Shown here: one piece after another, positions 49,723 to 60,522 of the stretch
How positions within the stretch are numbered: position 1 is the first letter of the stretch
How the letters are laid out: each line of letters opens with the position of its first letter
Source: Polynucleobacter sp. MWH-HuK1
GTDB lineage: Bacteria; Pseudomonadota; Gammaproteobacteria; Burkholderiales; Burkholderiaceae
Assembly: GCF_018881815.1 (NCBI RefSeq)
Contig: NZ_JACVPP010000001.1
Coordinates: forward strand, 1,745,654-1,809,653
DNA: 64,000 nt
Reading direction: 5' to 3'
Notes under the pieces: model-generated
The model's database searches: none
Seen by the model: only the letters and a program-made list of their open reading frames with translations
Told to the model about the DNA's origin: nothing
Program-made: the position numbers and the translations under genes

Positions 49723-52700
49723 CTAGCTAACTTGATGCATCTTTCCATCCGCAGCAATCAAATACGCTTTGCTGGGCTTATCCCGACGGATTCTTATAAG
49801 CTCCGCTTGATACCCCTGTAACTGCCTGCGATATATTTCATATTTTTCGCTTCCCACTTCCGGGATCGTGAGTTTGTAATCAATGATCGCAATATGATCC
49901 TCTAACTCTACCAAGCGATCGATACGATAGCTTTTACCCACTTCGCTTGCGATATCCAATTCATTCCATGCGGCAATCCATTGACCCGAGGTGAGATAGG
50001 GTTTGAGTTTAGGCGCCTCTAATACTGTTTTAGTTCGCTCAATAACCCTTTTAGCGTGGACTTGATCTATATTCAGCCAGTTCATCACTTCTTGCTCGCT
50101 TGGCATTGCTGGCTTACTTGGATTGGCAGAGTCTGGAGTAATGAACTCTAGTAACTTGTGGAAGTTTATACCCTCTTCCAAGATTTCTGGATCGGGATTT
50201 TCTACTTGCTCATCTTCACCAACAAATACTTCAACAGTTACACCGCTCTCAATATCACTTAGCATTTGCTTATAGCTATCTTGTGCAGGATTCCATTCCA
50301 AGACATAATCTTCTACTGCGTATTCTGTTGCGGTCCTGACACTCTCAACCTCCTCCGCTATCACTTGCTCACGCACTTGATATACGGACAACTCGGCTTT
50401 ACTCGCCTTGCCATACCAAGAACTTTTATCTAAGCCACTAGGATTATTAGCGGTTGGCTTTTGCGCATCGCCGCTAATCCATAAACCCTGGCGCGCACGC
50501 GTCATAGCGACGTAAAGCAGGTTCCAGTTTTCTTTTTCACCGATTTGCTTCTCTGCTTCGTTAATCTCAGCACGGAGTCCGGTTAATGTTTTAGAAGTGA
50601 ACAGCGATAAATGAGATGGACTCTCTTCTTGTGGCGACCAATCAATCAAGACACCGCTGTAGTCCACATTCGTGTCAGTATTATTCGCATCAAGAATGAT
50701 GACAAAGGGCGACTCTAATCCCTTAGCCCCATGAATTGTCATGAGGCGCACACGCTTATGACGATCCTCTTCTGACATCTCACTTTCTTCATCTATTTCA
50801 GCCAAGTTGTCATCACTGGCTGCATCTACATCCCCTTCATCAGGCGTTTCATCGTCATCGCCACGGCGTTTGATATTCATCTCCTGAATAAAACGACTCA
50901 AGCTTGGATACTGACCACCATCTTGATTGAGTGCAACCTCAAGGAATGCATCCAAATTAGCCAATACCTGCGGACGATCGAGATCCTGACAGACTGCAGC
51001 GTATTTAAGGCGAACATCACCCTCTTGGTAAATACGATCGAGTAAGTCATGCACTGGCAAGCATTCGCCTAAAAGATGCCAATGCTGGAGATAACGTGCA
51101 GCCCCTTGTAGTTTTGCATCTTTACTATCTTGTAAAGCATCCCACCAAGAGCGATAGCGACCGGAAGTCATCGCTACTGCCAGTTGCTGCATTTGTTTTT
51201 CGGCAAAACCAAAAATAGGACTTCTGAGAACCTGGGCCAGCGGCAAATCATGACGAGGCGTTACCAATACAGTAAGCAAGGAAATCAGATCATCGACCTC
51301 AAGAGTATTGAGTAAGCCACCCAAGCGCGGGCTCTCATATGCAAGCTTTACATCACGTAGCGCTCTTTCGTATTGAGGTAAATATTTACGACGCTTTACT
51401 AGTAACAAGAAATCACTTGCTCTAGCATCACGCCAGATTTCTTGGCCGCCTTCTTTATCAGCGACCTTACGTGTGGCGATAATCTCTTTAATAAGACGCG
51501 CAACCAACTCGCCCTCATGCTGGCGCTGAATCACGCCAACTGTTTCACTCAAATCAGCAATTGCCCCATCAAAAGCACTACCCTCTCGCAGTTCCTGCGT
51601 CGGCTCCACATAAGGAATCAATGGCAACAGATACACTTCGCCTTGCTGGGCATACGCATCACTTGGCTTGCCATTATCTGGAGTAGTCCACAGGGTTTGC
51701 TGCTCTGAGTATGGGTAATCGGGCGGTACTTGCTCGCCCTGAAAGATTGCATTAACGGTTTTATTAATTTCAGGAGCATTACGACGCGTTTTGTCCTGCT
51801 CGATATAGACAGCGTCATGATGCTGGTGCAAAAACTGTGCCGCACTCACAAACAATCTGGGATCGGCACGCCGAAAGCGATAAATCGACTGCTTGGGATC
51901 GCCCACAATAAATACTTTTGGACGCTCATCACCTTCGCTGTAGCCCGTTAACCAGGCTCGCAGAATTTGCCACTGCAATGGATTAGTATCTTGGAACTCA
52001 TCGACTAAGATTTGCTTGTACTTTGCATCTAATCGAGATTGAAGATACGCAGCATGCTCAGGCTCGCCCATCAACAAACTAACGCCAACCTCTAAATCAT
52101 CGAAGTCACGCACGCGCATATTCTCTTTTTGGGCGTTGGCGTGCGCCATCATGGATTGGCTCAGCGCAAACCAAGCTTCATTAATCGCAAAGATATCTTT
52201 CTCAGCTTGCCAGAGCAGGTATTCCTCAAAAGCATGGCCCCAGCTTTGCTTGATGGCGATATGTTCTTCGATACGGTGCGCTTCACCCATCCTCTCAAGA
52301 TACTTCTTCATCTCACCCAAGGCCTTGTCATTATTGCTTCGGTATTTTGGGTCTTTAGTTAAGAAAGCGGTTTGAAAGTTACTCACAACTTCCATCACAT
52401 CTCCAGCACGCTCCTTGCAAGCAATTGCAGGTAGCAAATATTGGAGAAGATCACTATCTTTTACGCTGCTATTTTGAAAACAGCGTGCCAAGAACTGCAA
52501 GTCTGCCAATGCATTGGGCGCATTCCACTGGGCTAGCAATGGATTTGGTAGGTTTAACTTATGCAAAGATTGCTGAAGACTCTCTATTGGAGTGATGCCA
52601 GCTTGATTGCATTTCTTTGCAAAGAATGTCCATGCGCCCCTTTGCTTAAAGAGGCTACTTTTACCCATTAAGAGTTTTTGTGTCTCATGCGAACCCAAAT

Positions 52701-53253
52701 AGTTGAGCAGGACGTCGTAATGTGCTTTGAGCTCTGGCGTGAGATTGCCCCACCAGTCATCTAGGCATTCTTCTTGTAGTCGCTTAGCATCCTCGCGTAA
52801 TTTAAATCCCGGCTGAATACCCAGCGAGACTGGGGCTGCGCCTAGCAGCCTGCCAAACCAACCATGAAAGGTATCGATCACAATGGGCTGTGGATTTGCT
52901 AGTACCTGCTCATAAAGTGCTTTGGCTTTAGGTAGATATTTTTCAGCTTGCACCTTCTCCAGGCCTCTAACGGTGAGCTCTTTGATTAAAGAAGCGTCAT
53001 CACTTTTCGAAAATTGCTCAAGTAATCCGTATAAACGGTCACGCATTTCTTGCGCTGCTTTTCGTGTGAATGTGAGCGCCAGGATTTCTTGTGGCTTTAC
53101 ATCATCGAGCAATAGACGGAGTAGTCGAGCAACTAACAACCAAGTCTTACCACTTCCTGCGCAAGCAGAGACAATCACTGAGCGCTGCGGATCACAAGCC
53201 AGCTTTTCTGAATATGCTTGCTTTACAGGGAGGCTACTGAATTGATCGTTCAC
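49723..53253 (-). CDS. addA: AddA-like UvrD-family helicase/nuclease
   Basis: A 1176-residue motor and nuclease subunit of an AddAB-type double-strand-break resection enzyme. Walker A is SACAGSGKTWLL and Walker B LVDEFQDTN, and the superfamily 1 motifs continue (GDPKQSIYRFRRAD, TIHGAKGLE). The C-terminal PD-(D/E)XK nuclease is seen in DRLVELEDHIAIIDYK. The start is GTG at 53253, which overlaps the addB stop by 4 bp (GTGA) and has AAGGGG upstream; an in-frame TTG lies 18 bp earlier. AddAB would replace RecBCD for end processing. Confidence 0.9.
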   Translation of the reverse strand: MNDQFSSLPVKQAYSEKLACDPQRSVIVSACAGSGKTWLLVARLLRLLLDDVKPQEILALTFTRKAAQEMRDRLYGLLEQFSKSDDASLIKELTVRGLEKVQAEKYLPKAKALYEQVLANPQPIVIDTFHGWFGRLLGAAPVSLGIQPGFKLREDAKRLQEECLDDWWGNLTPELKAHYDVLLNYLGSHETQKLLMGKSSLFKQRGAWTFFAKKCNQAGITPIESLQQSLHKLNLPNPLLAQWNAPNALADLQFLARCFQNSSVKDSDLLQYLLPAIACKERAGDVMEVVSNFQTAFLTKDPKYRSNNDKALGEMKKYLERMGEAHRIEEHIAIKQSWGHAFEEYLLWQAEKDIFAINEAWFALSQSMMAHANAQKENMRVRDFDDLEVGVSLLMGEPEHAAYLQSRLDAKYKQILVDEFQDTNPLQWQILRAWLTGYSEGDERPKVFIVGDPKQSIYRFRRADPRLFVSAAQFLHQHHDAVYIEQDKTRRNAPEINKTVNAIFQGEQVPPDYPYSEQQTLWTTPDNGKPSDAYAQQGEVYLLPLIPYVEPTQELREGSAFDGAIADLSETVGVIQRQHEGELVARLIKEIIATRKVADKEGGQEIWRDARASDFLLLVKRRKYLPQYERALRDVKLAYESPRLGGLLNTLEVDDLISLLTVLVTPRHDLPLAQVLRSPIFGFAEKQMQQLAVAMTSGRYRSWWDALQDSKDAKLQGAARYLQHWHLLGECLPVHDLLDRIYQEGDVRLKYAAVCQDLDRPQVLANLDAFLEVALNQDGGQYPSLSRFIQEMNIKRRGDDDETPDEGDVDAASDDNLAEIDEESEMSEEDRHKRVRLMTIHGAKGLESPFVIILDANNTDTNVDYSGVLIDWSPQEESPSHLSLFTSKTLTGLRAEINEAEKQIGEKENWNLLYVAMTRARQGLWISGDAQKPTANNPSGLDKSSWYGKASKAELSVYQVREQVIAEEVESVRTATEYAVEDYVLEWNPAQDSYKQMLSDIESGVTVEVFVGEDEQVENPDPEILEEGINFHKLLEFITPDSANPSKPAMPSEQEVMNWLNIDQVHAKRVIERTKTVLEAPKLKPYLTSGQWIAAWNELDIASEVGKSYRIDRLVELEDHIAIIDYKLTIPEVGSEKYEIYRRQLQGYQAELIRIRRDKPSKAYLIAADGKMHQVS

Positions 53254-56252
53254 CAAATCCCCTTCCTGCAAATACCCCTTGCTTCACAGTACTGACATAC
53301 CCCATCAGGTGCAAATGCTTGCATTGGCTTTTTAGCCCAAAGCTGCTCCACATCTTTTATCATCTGCGCAGAGAACTGCTGCATCATTTCTGGCATATCA
53401 GCCACCTCTTGGCTACGTGCAGCCTTTTGACCATCCTTAGAGATATCGGCCTTTAGGGCTACCCATTCCGCTTGCTCGACTTGATGACCCATTAGCTTAT
53501 GGTTTTCTTGCTCTTCGTTGGCAGCTCTGGCGTAGATCAAGAGCTGAGGGTCGTCCAAGATATGCTCCGCTCTTACTTTGACTCTTTCAAAGCGTTGATT
53601 TTTGTAGTCAATCACTGAAGCACGCCTGCTGTCATCCATATGGACGTCATAGCGATCAGCATAGCCCTCAATGCGAATCATCTTAAGATTGCCATCAGTG
53701 TCTTGAAATGGCAGATCAAAGCCAACTTTGACCTCGCCATCAAAAAATTGCCAACCCGCTAGCTCACGTTGCAATTGCCAATCCACAAAGCTAGGAATTT
53801 GTTTTTGCCAGTCTCTTAACACACCCATAACTCTAGCGTCGCCTTCAATCAAAGCGGCAAACTCTTGCTCTGAACAAATATTTAAGCTCTGCTCCATCCA
53901 GGCACGTCTTTGCTCTGAATTGGTTTTGAGTGTTGCGTTGGTATGCTCTTGGGTTTTAAGCGCTTGATAAAAACGCTTGAGTAATTTATGTAAAGTTTGT
54001 CCTGCTAGCGAAGCATCAAAGCCTTCGTCGAACTCTTTGTTTTTACGTAAACCTAATAGACTGCGGACGTAATAACGATACGGACAATCCCGTAGAGCCT
54101 TATAGGCACTGGGACTCATCGATAGCGGCATTGGCAATTGTTCTTCAAAATGCGCAACTGCCATCTCCATTGGCGCAGCTTCAAAAGGTCGTTTTTTTAA
54201 TTGAGTTGGAATCGCTTCCCACTTCATTTGGTTTTGCAAACGCTGAATCCAAGCCGAGGGTCTGAGTGGCTCGCCATTATTACTTTTACTTTGCCAAAGC
54301 AAATCCACATTGGGACATGACACTAAGAGTTGCGACAGATCCCTAGATTGCTGCACAAATTGCATGGCAATTGTTGAGGTCTTTAATAATTGATTAAGCG
54401 CATCCGAGAAAAATAGTGGTGGCTCTGAATACGCTGGCAACTGTTGTTCATCACAACCCACGACAACTACCGCCTCAAAGTCACGCATGCGTGTAGAACT
54501 GAGCGGCAGAATACTTAGTGTGGCTAGAGCGTCTTTGCCAGCCTCTTGATAGCTAGCGCCCTCTACAACGGTTTTGAGCAAACTCAGCCACTCACTCAAA
54601 CGAATAGATATTTCCTGATGTTGAGTCTTACTTAAATCAAATGTCTTCAGCACTTCTAGTAGCTGCTTTCCGGCTGAGTCTTTCTCCAGGCTTTGCGCCA
54701 TGCCGGTGACCTCAAGATTCCTCTGCAACAGAGCGAAAGCTTTATTGCAATCAACCTTAAGGCTTAGCCACTCATGATGGCGCTCCCGAATAAACTGCAA
54801 TAACTCAAACAAGGCGGCACTTGGTAATGTGCCAGCCATTTTTGCTGCATTAGCTTGCGCCCCTTCAATGGCCAAGTGAAAGGTCTTCCAACCCGACTCA
54901 GCTTTACTACCAACCAAGATATCTTCCAGCTCAGCAATAAGCCCTACACACGCTTCCGTATCTCGATTCAGGATCTTGCTAATGTCTAAAAAAGGATTCT
55001 GCAAAAACTCAAGCAAAGTCTTTGCACTCGGACCATCTTTGGGCGCTTTCATGAGCTCCAACCAACTATTGAGTGCAGCAGCAGCGCGTGTAGTAGATAA
55101 CTTCCAACCAGTTTCATCACGAATATTGAGCGATGGACCTAAACGTGAGAGTAGTGCACGCGCCCTTCTTGTAACTAAACGATCTTGTGCAACCAGCGCC
55201 AAATTGGTTTTGCCATCAATGAGATGTTGCTCAATTGCTTTAGCAGCAGCCCATGCTAATTCTTCAAAGCGTTTAGCAGCAATTAATCGCCAGTCCTTGC
55301 TTTGGGTGTGCCTTGCATTTGCTAACGCTTGCGCCTTTGCCTGCTCACCATCTTCAGAGCCAATAGATTCCGGCCACAAGCCCACATCACTCCAATCCAT
55401 TTTGACCTCTACTACCGGCGCATGCTGAGCATACTGCTGAAGTAAGTCGCTAATACTCTCTTGCTCAATTGGTGTTGGATCAGCGGTCTCAACCCATATG
55501 AGCGGTCTTGCTTGACTTGATTGATTCTTTTGATTTATTTTTTTTGCAGTTTCAATGGCGTTCAAGTGTGCGGCCATTGCAAGCTGATTACGAAATGCTG
55601 GGTCACTCACGCTCGCGGTATAGCGCCAAAACTCAAGTAAGACCTTAGTCTCTTGATCCACGACCTTGCGTGCCATTTTTGAATAGACTTTAGCAACAGC
55701 GTTATCCAATAATGCTTGCGCTTGCACAAGACAAATCTCACCGAGATTACTCGGTCCTGCTAGATTATTTTGAATAAACTCTTGAACCTGTTTCTGCAGC
55801 AGTGGACTTACCGCCGTCGACAAGGCGTCACAAGCTTCGACAATTGCTTGCGCCAAGCCCCATGCACCAGATTCAGTTTCAGCCTTAAACCACGCCTGCA
55901 AATTTTTATGTTTGCACAAAGTAGCGTAGACATTTAACCATCTCTCTAAATCACTTTGCTTCTTGGGAAACTTCCATGCACCTGGTGCCGCTTCTAACCA
56001 GTCAGTGAAGCTAATGACTTGAGGCAAGAAGGCAATACTGCTTGGCAAGTCTTTGGGTCGGTTTCGCTCCAAAGCTACTCTCACCCCAATGACTGGGCCA
56101 GCAGTACTTAGCACTACCAAAGGGCGCTGATTGGTTTGCACTGCACAATCCCAGATACCTTTTGCCAATTGGGTAAGCGCTTGGTTATTGGGCGTGATTG
56201 CCCAAGCTTGCGGCTGCTTATGGTCAGAAATGGTTGGGAAAGACTGAGGCAT
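53250..56252 (-). CDS. addB: AddB-like PD-(D/E)XK nuclease subunit
   Basis: A 1000-residue partner of AddA. The C-terminal nuclease domain has GYADRYDVHMDD and SVIDYKNQRF. The four cysteines of the AddB iron-sulfur cluster are placed as in the family: CPYRYYVRS before it and CQYCEARGIC at the very end. The N-terminal helicase-like part is degenerate. It overlaps addA by 4 bp and is divergent from trxA. Confidence 0.88.
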   Translation of the reverse strand: MPQSFPTISDHKQPQAWAITPNNQALTQLAKGIWDCAVQTNQRPLVVLSTAGPVIGVRVALERNRPKDLPSSIAFLPQVISFTDWLEAAPGAWKFPKKQSDLERWLNVYATLCKHKNLQAWFKAETESGAWGLAQAIVEACDALSTAVSPLLQKQVQEFIQNNLAGPSNLGEICLVQAQALLDNAVAKVYSKMARKVVDQETKVLLEFWRYTASVSDPAFRNQLAMAAHLNAIETAKKINQKNQSSQARPLIWVETADPTPIEQESISDLLQQYAQHAPVVEVKMDWSDVGLWPESIGSEDGEQAKAQALANARHTQSKDWRLIAAKRFEELAWAAAKAIEQHLIDGKTNLALVAQDRLVTRRARALLSRLGPSLNIRDETGWKLSTTRAAAALNSWLELMKAPKDGPSAKTLLEFLQNPFLDISKILNRDTEACVGLIAELEDILVGSKAESGWKTFHLAIEGAQANAAKMAGTLPSAALFELLQFIRERHHEWLSLKVDCNKAFALLQRNLEVTGMAQSLEKDSAGKQLLEVLKTFDLSKTQHQEISIRLSEWLSLLKTVVEGASYQEAGKDALATLSILPLSSTRMRDFEAVVVVGCDEQQLPAYSEPPLFFSDALNQLLKTSTIAMQFVQQSRDLSQLLVSCPNVDLLWQSKSNNGEPLRPSAWIQRLQNQMKWEAIPTQLKKRPFEAAPMEMAVAHFEEQLPMPLSMSPSAYKALRDCPYRYYVRSLLGLRKNKEFDEGFDASLAGQTLHKLLKRFYQALKTQEHTNATLKTNSEQRRAWMEQSLNICSEQEFAALIEGDARVMGVLRDWQKQIPSFVDWQLQRELAGWQFFDGEVKVGFDLPFQDTDGNLKMIRIEGYADRYDVHMDDSRRASVIDYKNQRFERVKVRAEHILDDPQLLIYARAANEEQENHKLMGHQVEQAEWVALKADISKDGQKAARSQEVADMPEMMQQFSAQMIKDVEQLWAKKPMQAFAPDGVCQYCEARGICRKGIW

Positions 56253-56362
56253 TTAAGTGTGTATTTATCTATTTTGAGCAGAATGTTTCGCTTATTGCTA
56301 ATATAAGCGCTGTAACGACATAATTAAATAACTCGCTAAATAAGTCTAAATAAGGAATTTTC

Positions 56363-56689
56363 ATGAGTGCCGGCATTAAATATGTAACTGACGCCTCTTT
56401 CGAACAAGACGTCCTCAAGTCCGATAAACCTGTTCTGCTCGACTTCTGGGCTGAGTGGTGTGGTCCTTGCAAAATGATTGGTCCAATCCTGGAAGAGCTC
56501 GCTGGCGAATACGGCGACAAGCTACAGATCGCAAAAATGAATGTGGATGAGAACCAAGGCGTACCTGCCCAATTTAATATTCGCGGCATTCCTACCTTGA
56601 TCCTCTTCAAAAATGGCACCGTGGCTGCTCAAAAAGTAGGCGCTTTGGCCAAATCTCAGTTGACTGCATTTATTGATAGTCACCTGTAA
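56363..56689 (+). CDS. trxA: Thioredoxin
   Basis: Cytoplasmic disulfide reductase of 108 residues with the active site WCGPC (about 32-36) and the cis-proline loop RGIPTL. It is a single gene with a terminator of its own. It is divergent from addB; trxA followed by rho is a common order in proteobacteria. Confidence 0.97.
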   Translation: MSAGIKYVTDASFEQDVLKSDKPVLLDFWAEWCGPCKMIGPILEELAGEYGDKLQIAKMNVDENQGVPAQFNIRGIPTLILFKNGTVAAQKVGALAKSQLTAFIDSHL

Positions 56690-56699
56690 ATAGTCTCAG

Positions 56700-56732
56700 A
56701 CCACAGGTTCACCAGCTGAGCCTGTGGTTTTT
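56700..56732 (+). terminator. Rho-independent terminator of trxA
   Basis: Stem ACCACAGG (56700-56707) with CCTGTGGT (56721-56728), a partly paired loop, and a T run. Confidence 0.85.
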
Positions 56733-56747
56733 ACTAATTTACGGTAG

Positions 56748-56775
56748 TTGTCATCCCCGTTTTTTAGTGTAGTAT
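56748..56775 (+). promoter_or_regulatory. Possible rho promoter
   Basis: TTGTCA (56748-56753) and TAGTAT (56770-56775) are spaced 16 bp. They leave a leader of about 160 nt before the rho ATG. Confidence 0.45.
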
Positions 56776-56782
56776 TACTTAA

Positions 56783-56944
56783 ACGCACTAATCAGTGCCC
56801 CGATTTTCAGCAAATTACCCCCTTCTTTAGCAAACACCCCAAATTCTGTTTTTCTACATCTGCGTGATCTCTATCAGCGCAGCGATACCCCAAAACAAAT
56901 TCTTTCTATTCTGATTTTTTCTTTTATCTACACCCGAGAACCAC
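56783..56944 (+). promoter_or_regulatory. C-rich, G-poor leader of rho, possible rut site
   Basis: The presumed rho leader is clearly C-rich and G-poor (for example CCCCCTTCTTT and ATACCCC), the composition Rho prefers on nascent RNA. This would allow autoregulation by early termination, as known for rho in E. coli. It is a compositional judgement, not a motif match. Confidence 0.4.
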
Positions 56945-58207
56945 ATGCAATTAACTGAACTCAAAGGCCTCCACGTATCCGCTTTGCTTGAAATGGCAGC
57001 TAGCTTGGAGATTGAAAACACACAACGGATGCGCAAACAAGAATTGATGTTTGCCATTCTGAAAAAACGTGCGAAGGCTGGTGAAACAGTATTCGGCGAC
57101 GGCACTTTGGAGGTATTGCCTGACGGCTTTGGTTTCTTGCGCTCACCTGAAGCCTCTTACATGGCTTCTCCAGATGACATCTATATCTCCCCTGCGCAGA
57201 TTCGCCGCTTTAACTTACACACCGGCGACAGCGTTGAAGGTGAAGTGCGTACACCTAAAGATGGCGAGCGTTACTTTGCTTTGGTAAAGGTCGACAAGAT
57301 CAACGGTTTGGCCCCAGAAGCCCTCAAGAACCGCATCATGTTCGAGAACTTAACGCCTTTGCACCCAAACCGTGTGATCGGCTTAGAGCGCGATATCAAG
57401 GCAGAAGAGAATCTGACTGGCCGCATTATTGATATGATCTCCCCTATTGGCTACGGCCAACGTGGCTTGATCGTAGCATCGCCTAAATCCGGAAAGACCG
57501 TGATGATGCAGCACATTGCACACGCAATTTCTGCAAATAATCCTGATGCCATTCTCATCGTATTGCTCGTAGACGAGCGCCCAGAAGAAGTTACTGAAAT
57601 GCAACGCTCCGTTCGCGGCGAAGTTGTTGCCTCTACTTTTGATGAGCCAGCTGTGCGTCACGTTCAAGTTGCCGAAATGGTGATTGAAAAAGCAAAACGT
57701 TTAGTAGAAATGGGTAAAGATGTGATCATCTTGCTTGACTCGATTACCCGTCTTGCTCGCGCATACAACACGGTAGTTCCTTCATCAGGCAAGGTACTGT
57801 CTGGTGGTGTAGATGCAAATGCATTGCAACGCCCTAAGCGCTTCTTCGGTGCTGCTCGCAATATTGAAGAAGGTGGATCTCTCACTATCATCGCTACTGC
57901 GTTGATAGAAACTGGCAGCCGTATGGATGACCTTATCTATGAAGAGTTCAAGGGTACTGGCAATATGGAAGTTCACCTTGAGCGTCGTTTGGCCGAGCGT
58001 CGTGTTTACCCATCTATTAACCTTAATAAGTCCGGCACCCGCCGTGAAGAGTTGCTGGTTAAAGCTGAAAACCTCCAGAAGATCTGGGTATTGCGTAAAT
58101 TACTGGCCGATATGGACGATATCGAAGCGATGAACTTCATCGTCGATAAGCTCAAATCAACCAAAAATAATGGTGAATTCTTCGACTTAATGCGTCGCGG
58201 AGGCTAA
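56945..58207 (+). CDS. rho: Transcription termination factor Rho
   Basis: Hexameric RNA-dependent ATPase that ends transcription. The 420 residues have the N-terminal RNA-binding domain (GFGFLRS around 60-70), Walker [13 protein letters not shown] and Walker B ([16 protein letters not shown]). The length matches E. coli Rho (419). A terminator-like hairpin follows. Confidence 0.98.
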   Translation: MQLTELKGLHVSALLEMAASLEIENTQRMRKQELMFAILKKRAKAGETVFGDGTLEVLPDGFGFLRSPEASYMASPDDIYISPAQIRRFNLHTGDSVEGEVRTPKDGERYFALVKVDKINGLAPEALKNRIMFENLTPLHPNRVIGLERDIKAEENLTGRIIDMISPIGYGQRGLIVASPKSGKTVMMQHIAHAISANNPDAILIVLLVDERPEEVTEMQRSVRGEVVASTFDEPAVRHVQVAEMVIEKAKRLVEMGKDVIILLDSITRLARAYNTVVPSSGKVLSGGVDANALQRPKRFFGAARNIEEGGSLTIIATALIETGSRMDDLIYEEFKGTGNMEVHLERRLAERRVYPSINLNKSGTRREELLVKAENLQKIWVLRKLLADMDDIEAMNFIVDKLKSTKNNGEFFDLMRRGG

Positions 58208-58212
58208 TTTAG

Positions 58213-58246
58213 GGGTCTAGGAGGCCGTTTTGGCCCTTTTTAGACC
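58213..58246 (+). terminator. Likely terminator of rho
   Basis: GGTCTA pairs with TAGACC around an inner GGCC/GGCC stem, with a TTTTT run on the 3' arm. The pairing is imperfect, so strength is uncertain. Confidence 0.5.
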
Positions 58247-58363
58247 GCCAAAATGCGCTTTGTTATTGATTTCATGGCATAATTTCGCCTTTACTGCTTT
58301 TAAAACCTGGGAAAGTATTTAAGTCAATTTGGCTCAAACGGCTACCCGCTCATAGGACTCATA

Positions 58364-58711
58364 ATGAAACCTGGCATTCACCCTGAATATCGTGAAATCG
58401 TCTTTGTAGACGTTTCTAATAACTTCAGCTTCAAGACTCGCTCCACAATGGCTACTAAAGAGACCATTAAGTGGGAAGATGGCAATGAATATCCATTGGC
58501 CAAGATCGAGACTTCTTCTGAATCACACCCTTTCTACACTGGTACCCAAAAAATTATGGATACCGCTGGTCGTGTTGAGAAATTCCGTCAGAAATTCGGC
58601 ACCAAGGCTGTTGCTAAGGCATCCGGTGATGGCGCTGCTAAAACAGCTGAGAAAAAAGCTGCTGCTGCAGAAGCTAAAGCTGCTGAAAAGCCAGCCAAGA
58701 AGAAGGCTTAA
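58364..58711 (+). CDS. rpmE2: Large-subunit ribosomal protein L31, type B (zinc-free)
   Basis: 115 residues. The N-terminal [18 protein letters not shown] and the C-terminal YTGTQK and FRQKFG stretches identify type B L31, which lacks the zinc-binding CxxC. An Ala/Lys-rich tail of about 30 residues (from about 85) makes it longer than usual. It is preceded by AGGACTCAT before the ATG and followed by a strong terminator. Confidence 0.95.
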   Translation: MKPGIHPEYREIVFVDVSNNFSFKTRSTMATKETIKWEDGNEYPLAKIETSSESHPFYTGTQKIMDTAGRVEKFRQKFGTKAVAKASGDGAAKTAEKKAAAAEAKAAEKPAKKKA

Positions 58712-58760
58712 TACACCTCTATTCGCAGGGTATATGAAATACCATCTCTGCGAGATAATT

Positions 58761-58786
58761 AAGGCAGCGTTTGCTGCCTTTTTTAT
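58761..58786 (+). terminator. Rho-independent terminator of rpmE2
   Basis: Perfect 8-bp stem (58761-58768 with 58773-58780), loop GTTT, then a T run. Confidence 0.92.
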
Positions 58787-58800
58787 TTTGAACTGCACTC

Positions 58801-60519
58801 ATGGTCAAACTTACCGCCGCTGCCACTAAATCGATTCCGCGCATCATTATTTTTGCGCTGACTTTGGTTTATGGTTTTGCTGGCCTTTTCTTTCGGGATC
58901 CCTGGAAGAACGAAGACGCTATTGGCTTTGGCGGCATGTGGACACTCTTTCGCGGCAACTCTATTGACTGGATAGTTCCGCATTTAGCCGGTCGCGATAT
59001 CTCACTCGGTACACCACTACCCTATTGGATTGGGGCGACACTCATTAAATGGTTTGGTCCACTTATTGGCGCTGCCAATGCTGCTCGTTTATATTCGGCA
59101 ATTTGCTTCTTTGCTGCCGCACTAGCTATTTGGTATGCAACCTATTTATTAGGTCGTCGTCGTGAAGTGCAACCAATGGCGTTAGCTGTTGGCGGTCAAC
59201 CTGACTTAAAGAGTTACGGCATGACCTTGGCAGATGGCGCTCTACTCATTTTCTTAGCTTGCGTAGGTCTTGCTCAGCGCGCTCATGAAACTACGCCAAT
59301 GATGGCGCAACTAATGGGCATCAGCATTGTTCTTTATGGGACAGTGCGTGGCTTAGATAAGCCGTGGCAAGGTGGTTTATGGACTGGTCTTGGTATTGCC
59401 ATCGTCGCACTATCGAGCAACCTCACTCTGAGCTTAATTGTTGTCACCTCAACCATTATTGCGGTCATTGCTAGCAATGCAAAGTTGCGCTTTCGCTGGA
59501 CGCTTACCAGCACTGTCTTGGGCTTAATTGGTTTTGCAATTTGGCCTTTAGTTTGGTACTTAGGCGATCTCTCACCACAGTGGCGACATATCGCCGAAGA
59601 AGGTTGGCGCAACATGCCAGAAATGCGTGCTACTCCATCTATTGAATCACTAGGATTCTTAAGCGTGAACTTCTGGGCTTACGCTTGGCCTGTCTGGCCG
59701 CTTGCGGTCGTTTCACTTGCTCACTGGGGTCGCACTAAAGAAGCTGGCGCATGGCGCGCTCCACACCTCGCCATTCCATTGAGTTTATTTATTGGCAGCT
59801 TAATTTATGTTCTATTCCGCCTAGAAGCGAATGAACATGACTTGATGATCTTAATTCCAAGCCTTTCTATCATTGCTGCATTTAGCCTGCCCGTTCTCAA
59901 GCGTAGTGTGATTAGCTTTATTGATTGGTTTGCGATGTTTAGCTTTACTCTCATTGCATTAGCCATCTGGATTATTTGGTTAGCAAAAGTTACCGGCTAT
60001 CCAGAATCTACTGCGGCAAATATTGCACGCCTACTTCCAGGGTTTGAGAGTCAATTTAATGCTCTGGCATTCATTGTGGCGCTCATTACTACTGGCGTAT
60101 GGCTTGCAGTCGTTCGCTGGAGAACTTCACGCGCTCCAAAAGAAATTTGGCGCTGCCTCATCATCTCAGCATCAGGCACCACCCTCATGTGGGTTCTACT
60201 GATGAGTCTTTGGTTACCAACCATTAACTATGCCAAAACCTATCGTCATGTTTCAGCTCGTTTAGTGCAAATGGTTCCCTCAAGAGGTGGCTGTATTGAT
60301 ACCAGCAATCTTGGCTTTGCTCAACTAGCCTCTTTTGAATATTTCTCCAAACTCAACTTGCGCGATGATCCAAATTGTCCTTGGATGCTTACCCACAGCC
60401 AATCCGAGGCAAAAGCCTACGCACAATTGAATAATAAGAAACTCACTCTACTTTGGGAAGACCGTCGTGCCGCTGACCGCGACGAGCGCTTGCGTCTTTA
60501 CGAAGTCATCCCAGAATAA
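58801..60519 (+). CDS. GT-C family (ArnT-like) membrane glycosyltransferase-like protein
   Basis: A 572-residue membrane protein with about 12 predicted helices. The first periplasmic loop has RDPWKNEDA (about 32-40), an acidic motif like the GT-C glycosyltransferase active site, in which a polyprenyl-phosphate sugar is used. The ATG lies only 15-20 bp after the rpmE2 terminator, with no good ribosome site, so the start or promoter is uncertain. It is followed by the MATE gene after 3 bp. Substrate unknown. Confidence 0.7.
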   Translation: MVKLTAAATKSIPRIIIFALTLVYGFAGLFFRDPWKNEDAIGFGGMWTLFRGNSIDWIVPHLAGRDISLGTPLPYWIGATLIKWFGPLIGAANAARLYSAICFFAAALAIWYATYLLGRRREVQPMALAVGGQPDLKSYGMTLADGALLIFLACVGLAQRAHETTPMMAQLMGISIVLYGTVRGLDKPWQGGLWTGLGIAIVALSSNLTLSLIVVTSTIIAVIASNAKLRFRWTLTSTVLGLIGFAIWPLVWYLGDLSPQWRHIAEEGWRNMPEMRATPSIESLGFLSVNFWAYAWPVWPLAVVSLAHWGRTKEAGAWRAPHLAIPLSLFIGSLIYVLFRLEANEHDLMILIPSLSIIAAFSLPVLKRSVISFIDWFAMFSFTLIALAIWIIWLAKVTGYPESTAANIARLLPGFESQFNALAFIVALITTGVWLAVVRWRTSRAPKEIWRCLIISASGTTLMWVLLMSLWLPTINYAKTYRHVSARLVQMVPSRGGCIDTSNLGFAQLASFEYFSKLNLRDDPNCPWMLTHSQSEAKAYAQLNNKKLTLLWEDRRAADRDERLRLYEVIPE

Positions 60520-60522
60520 ATC

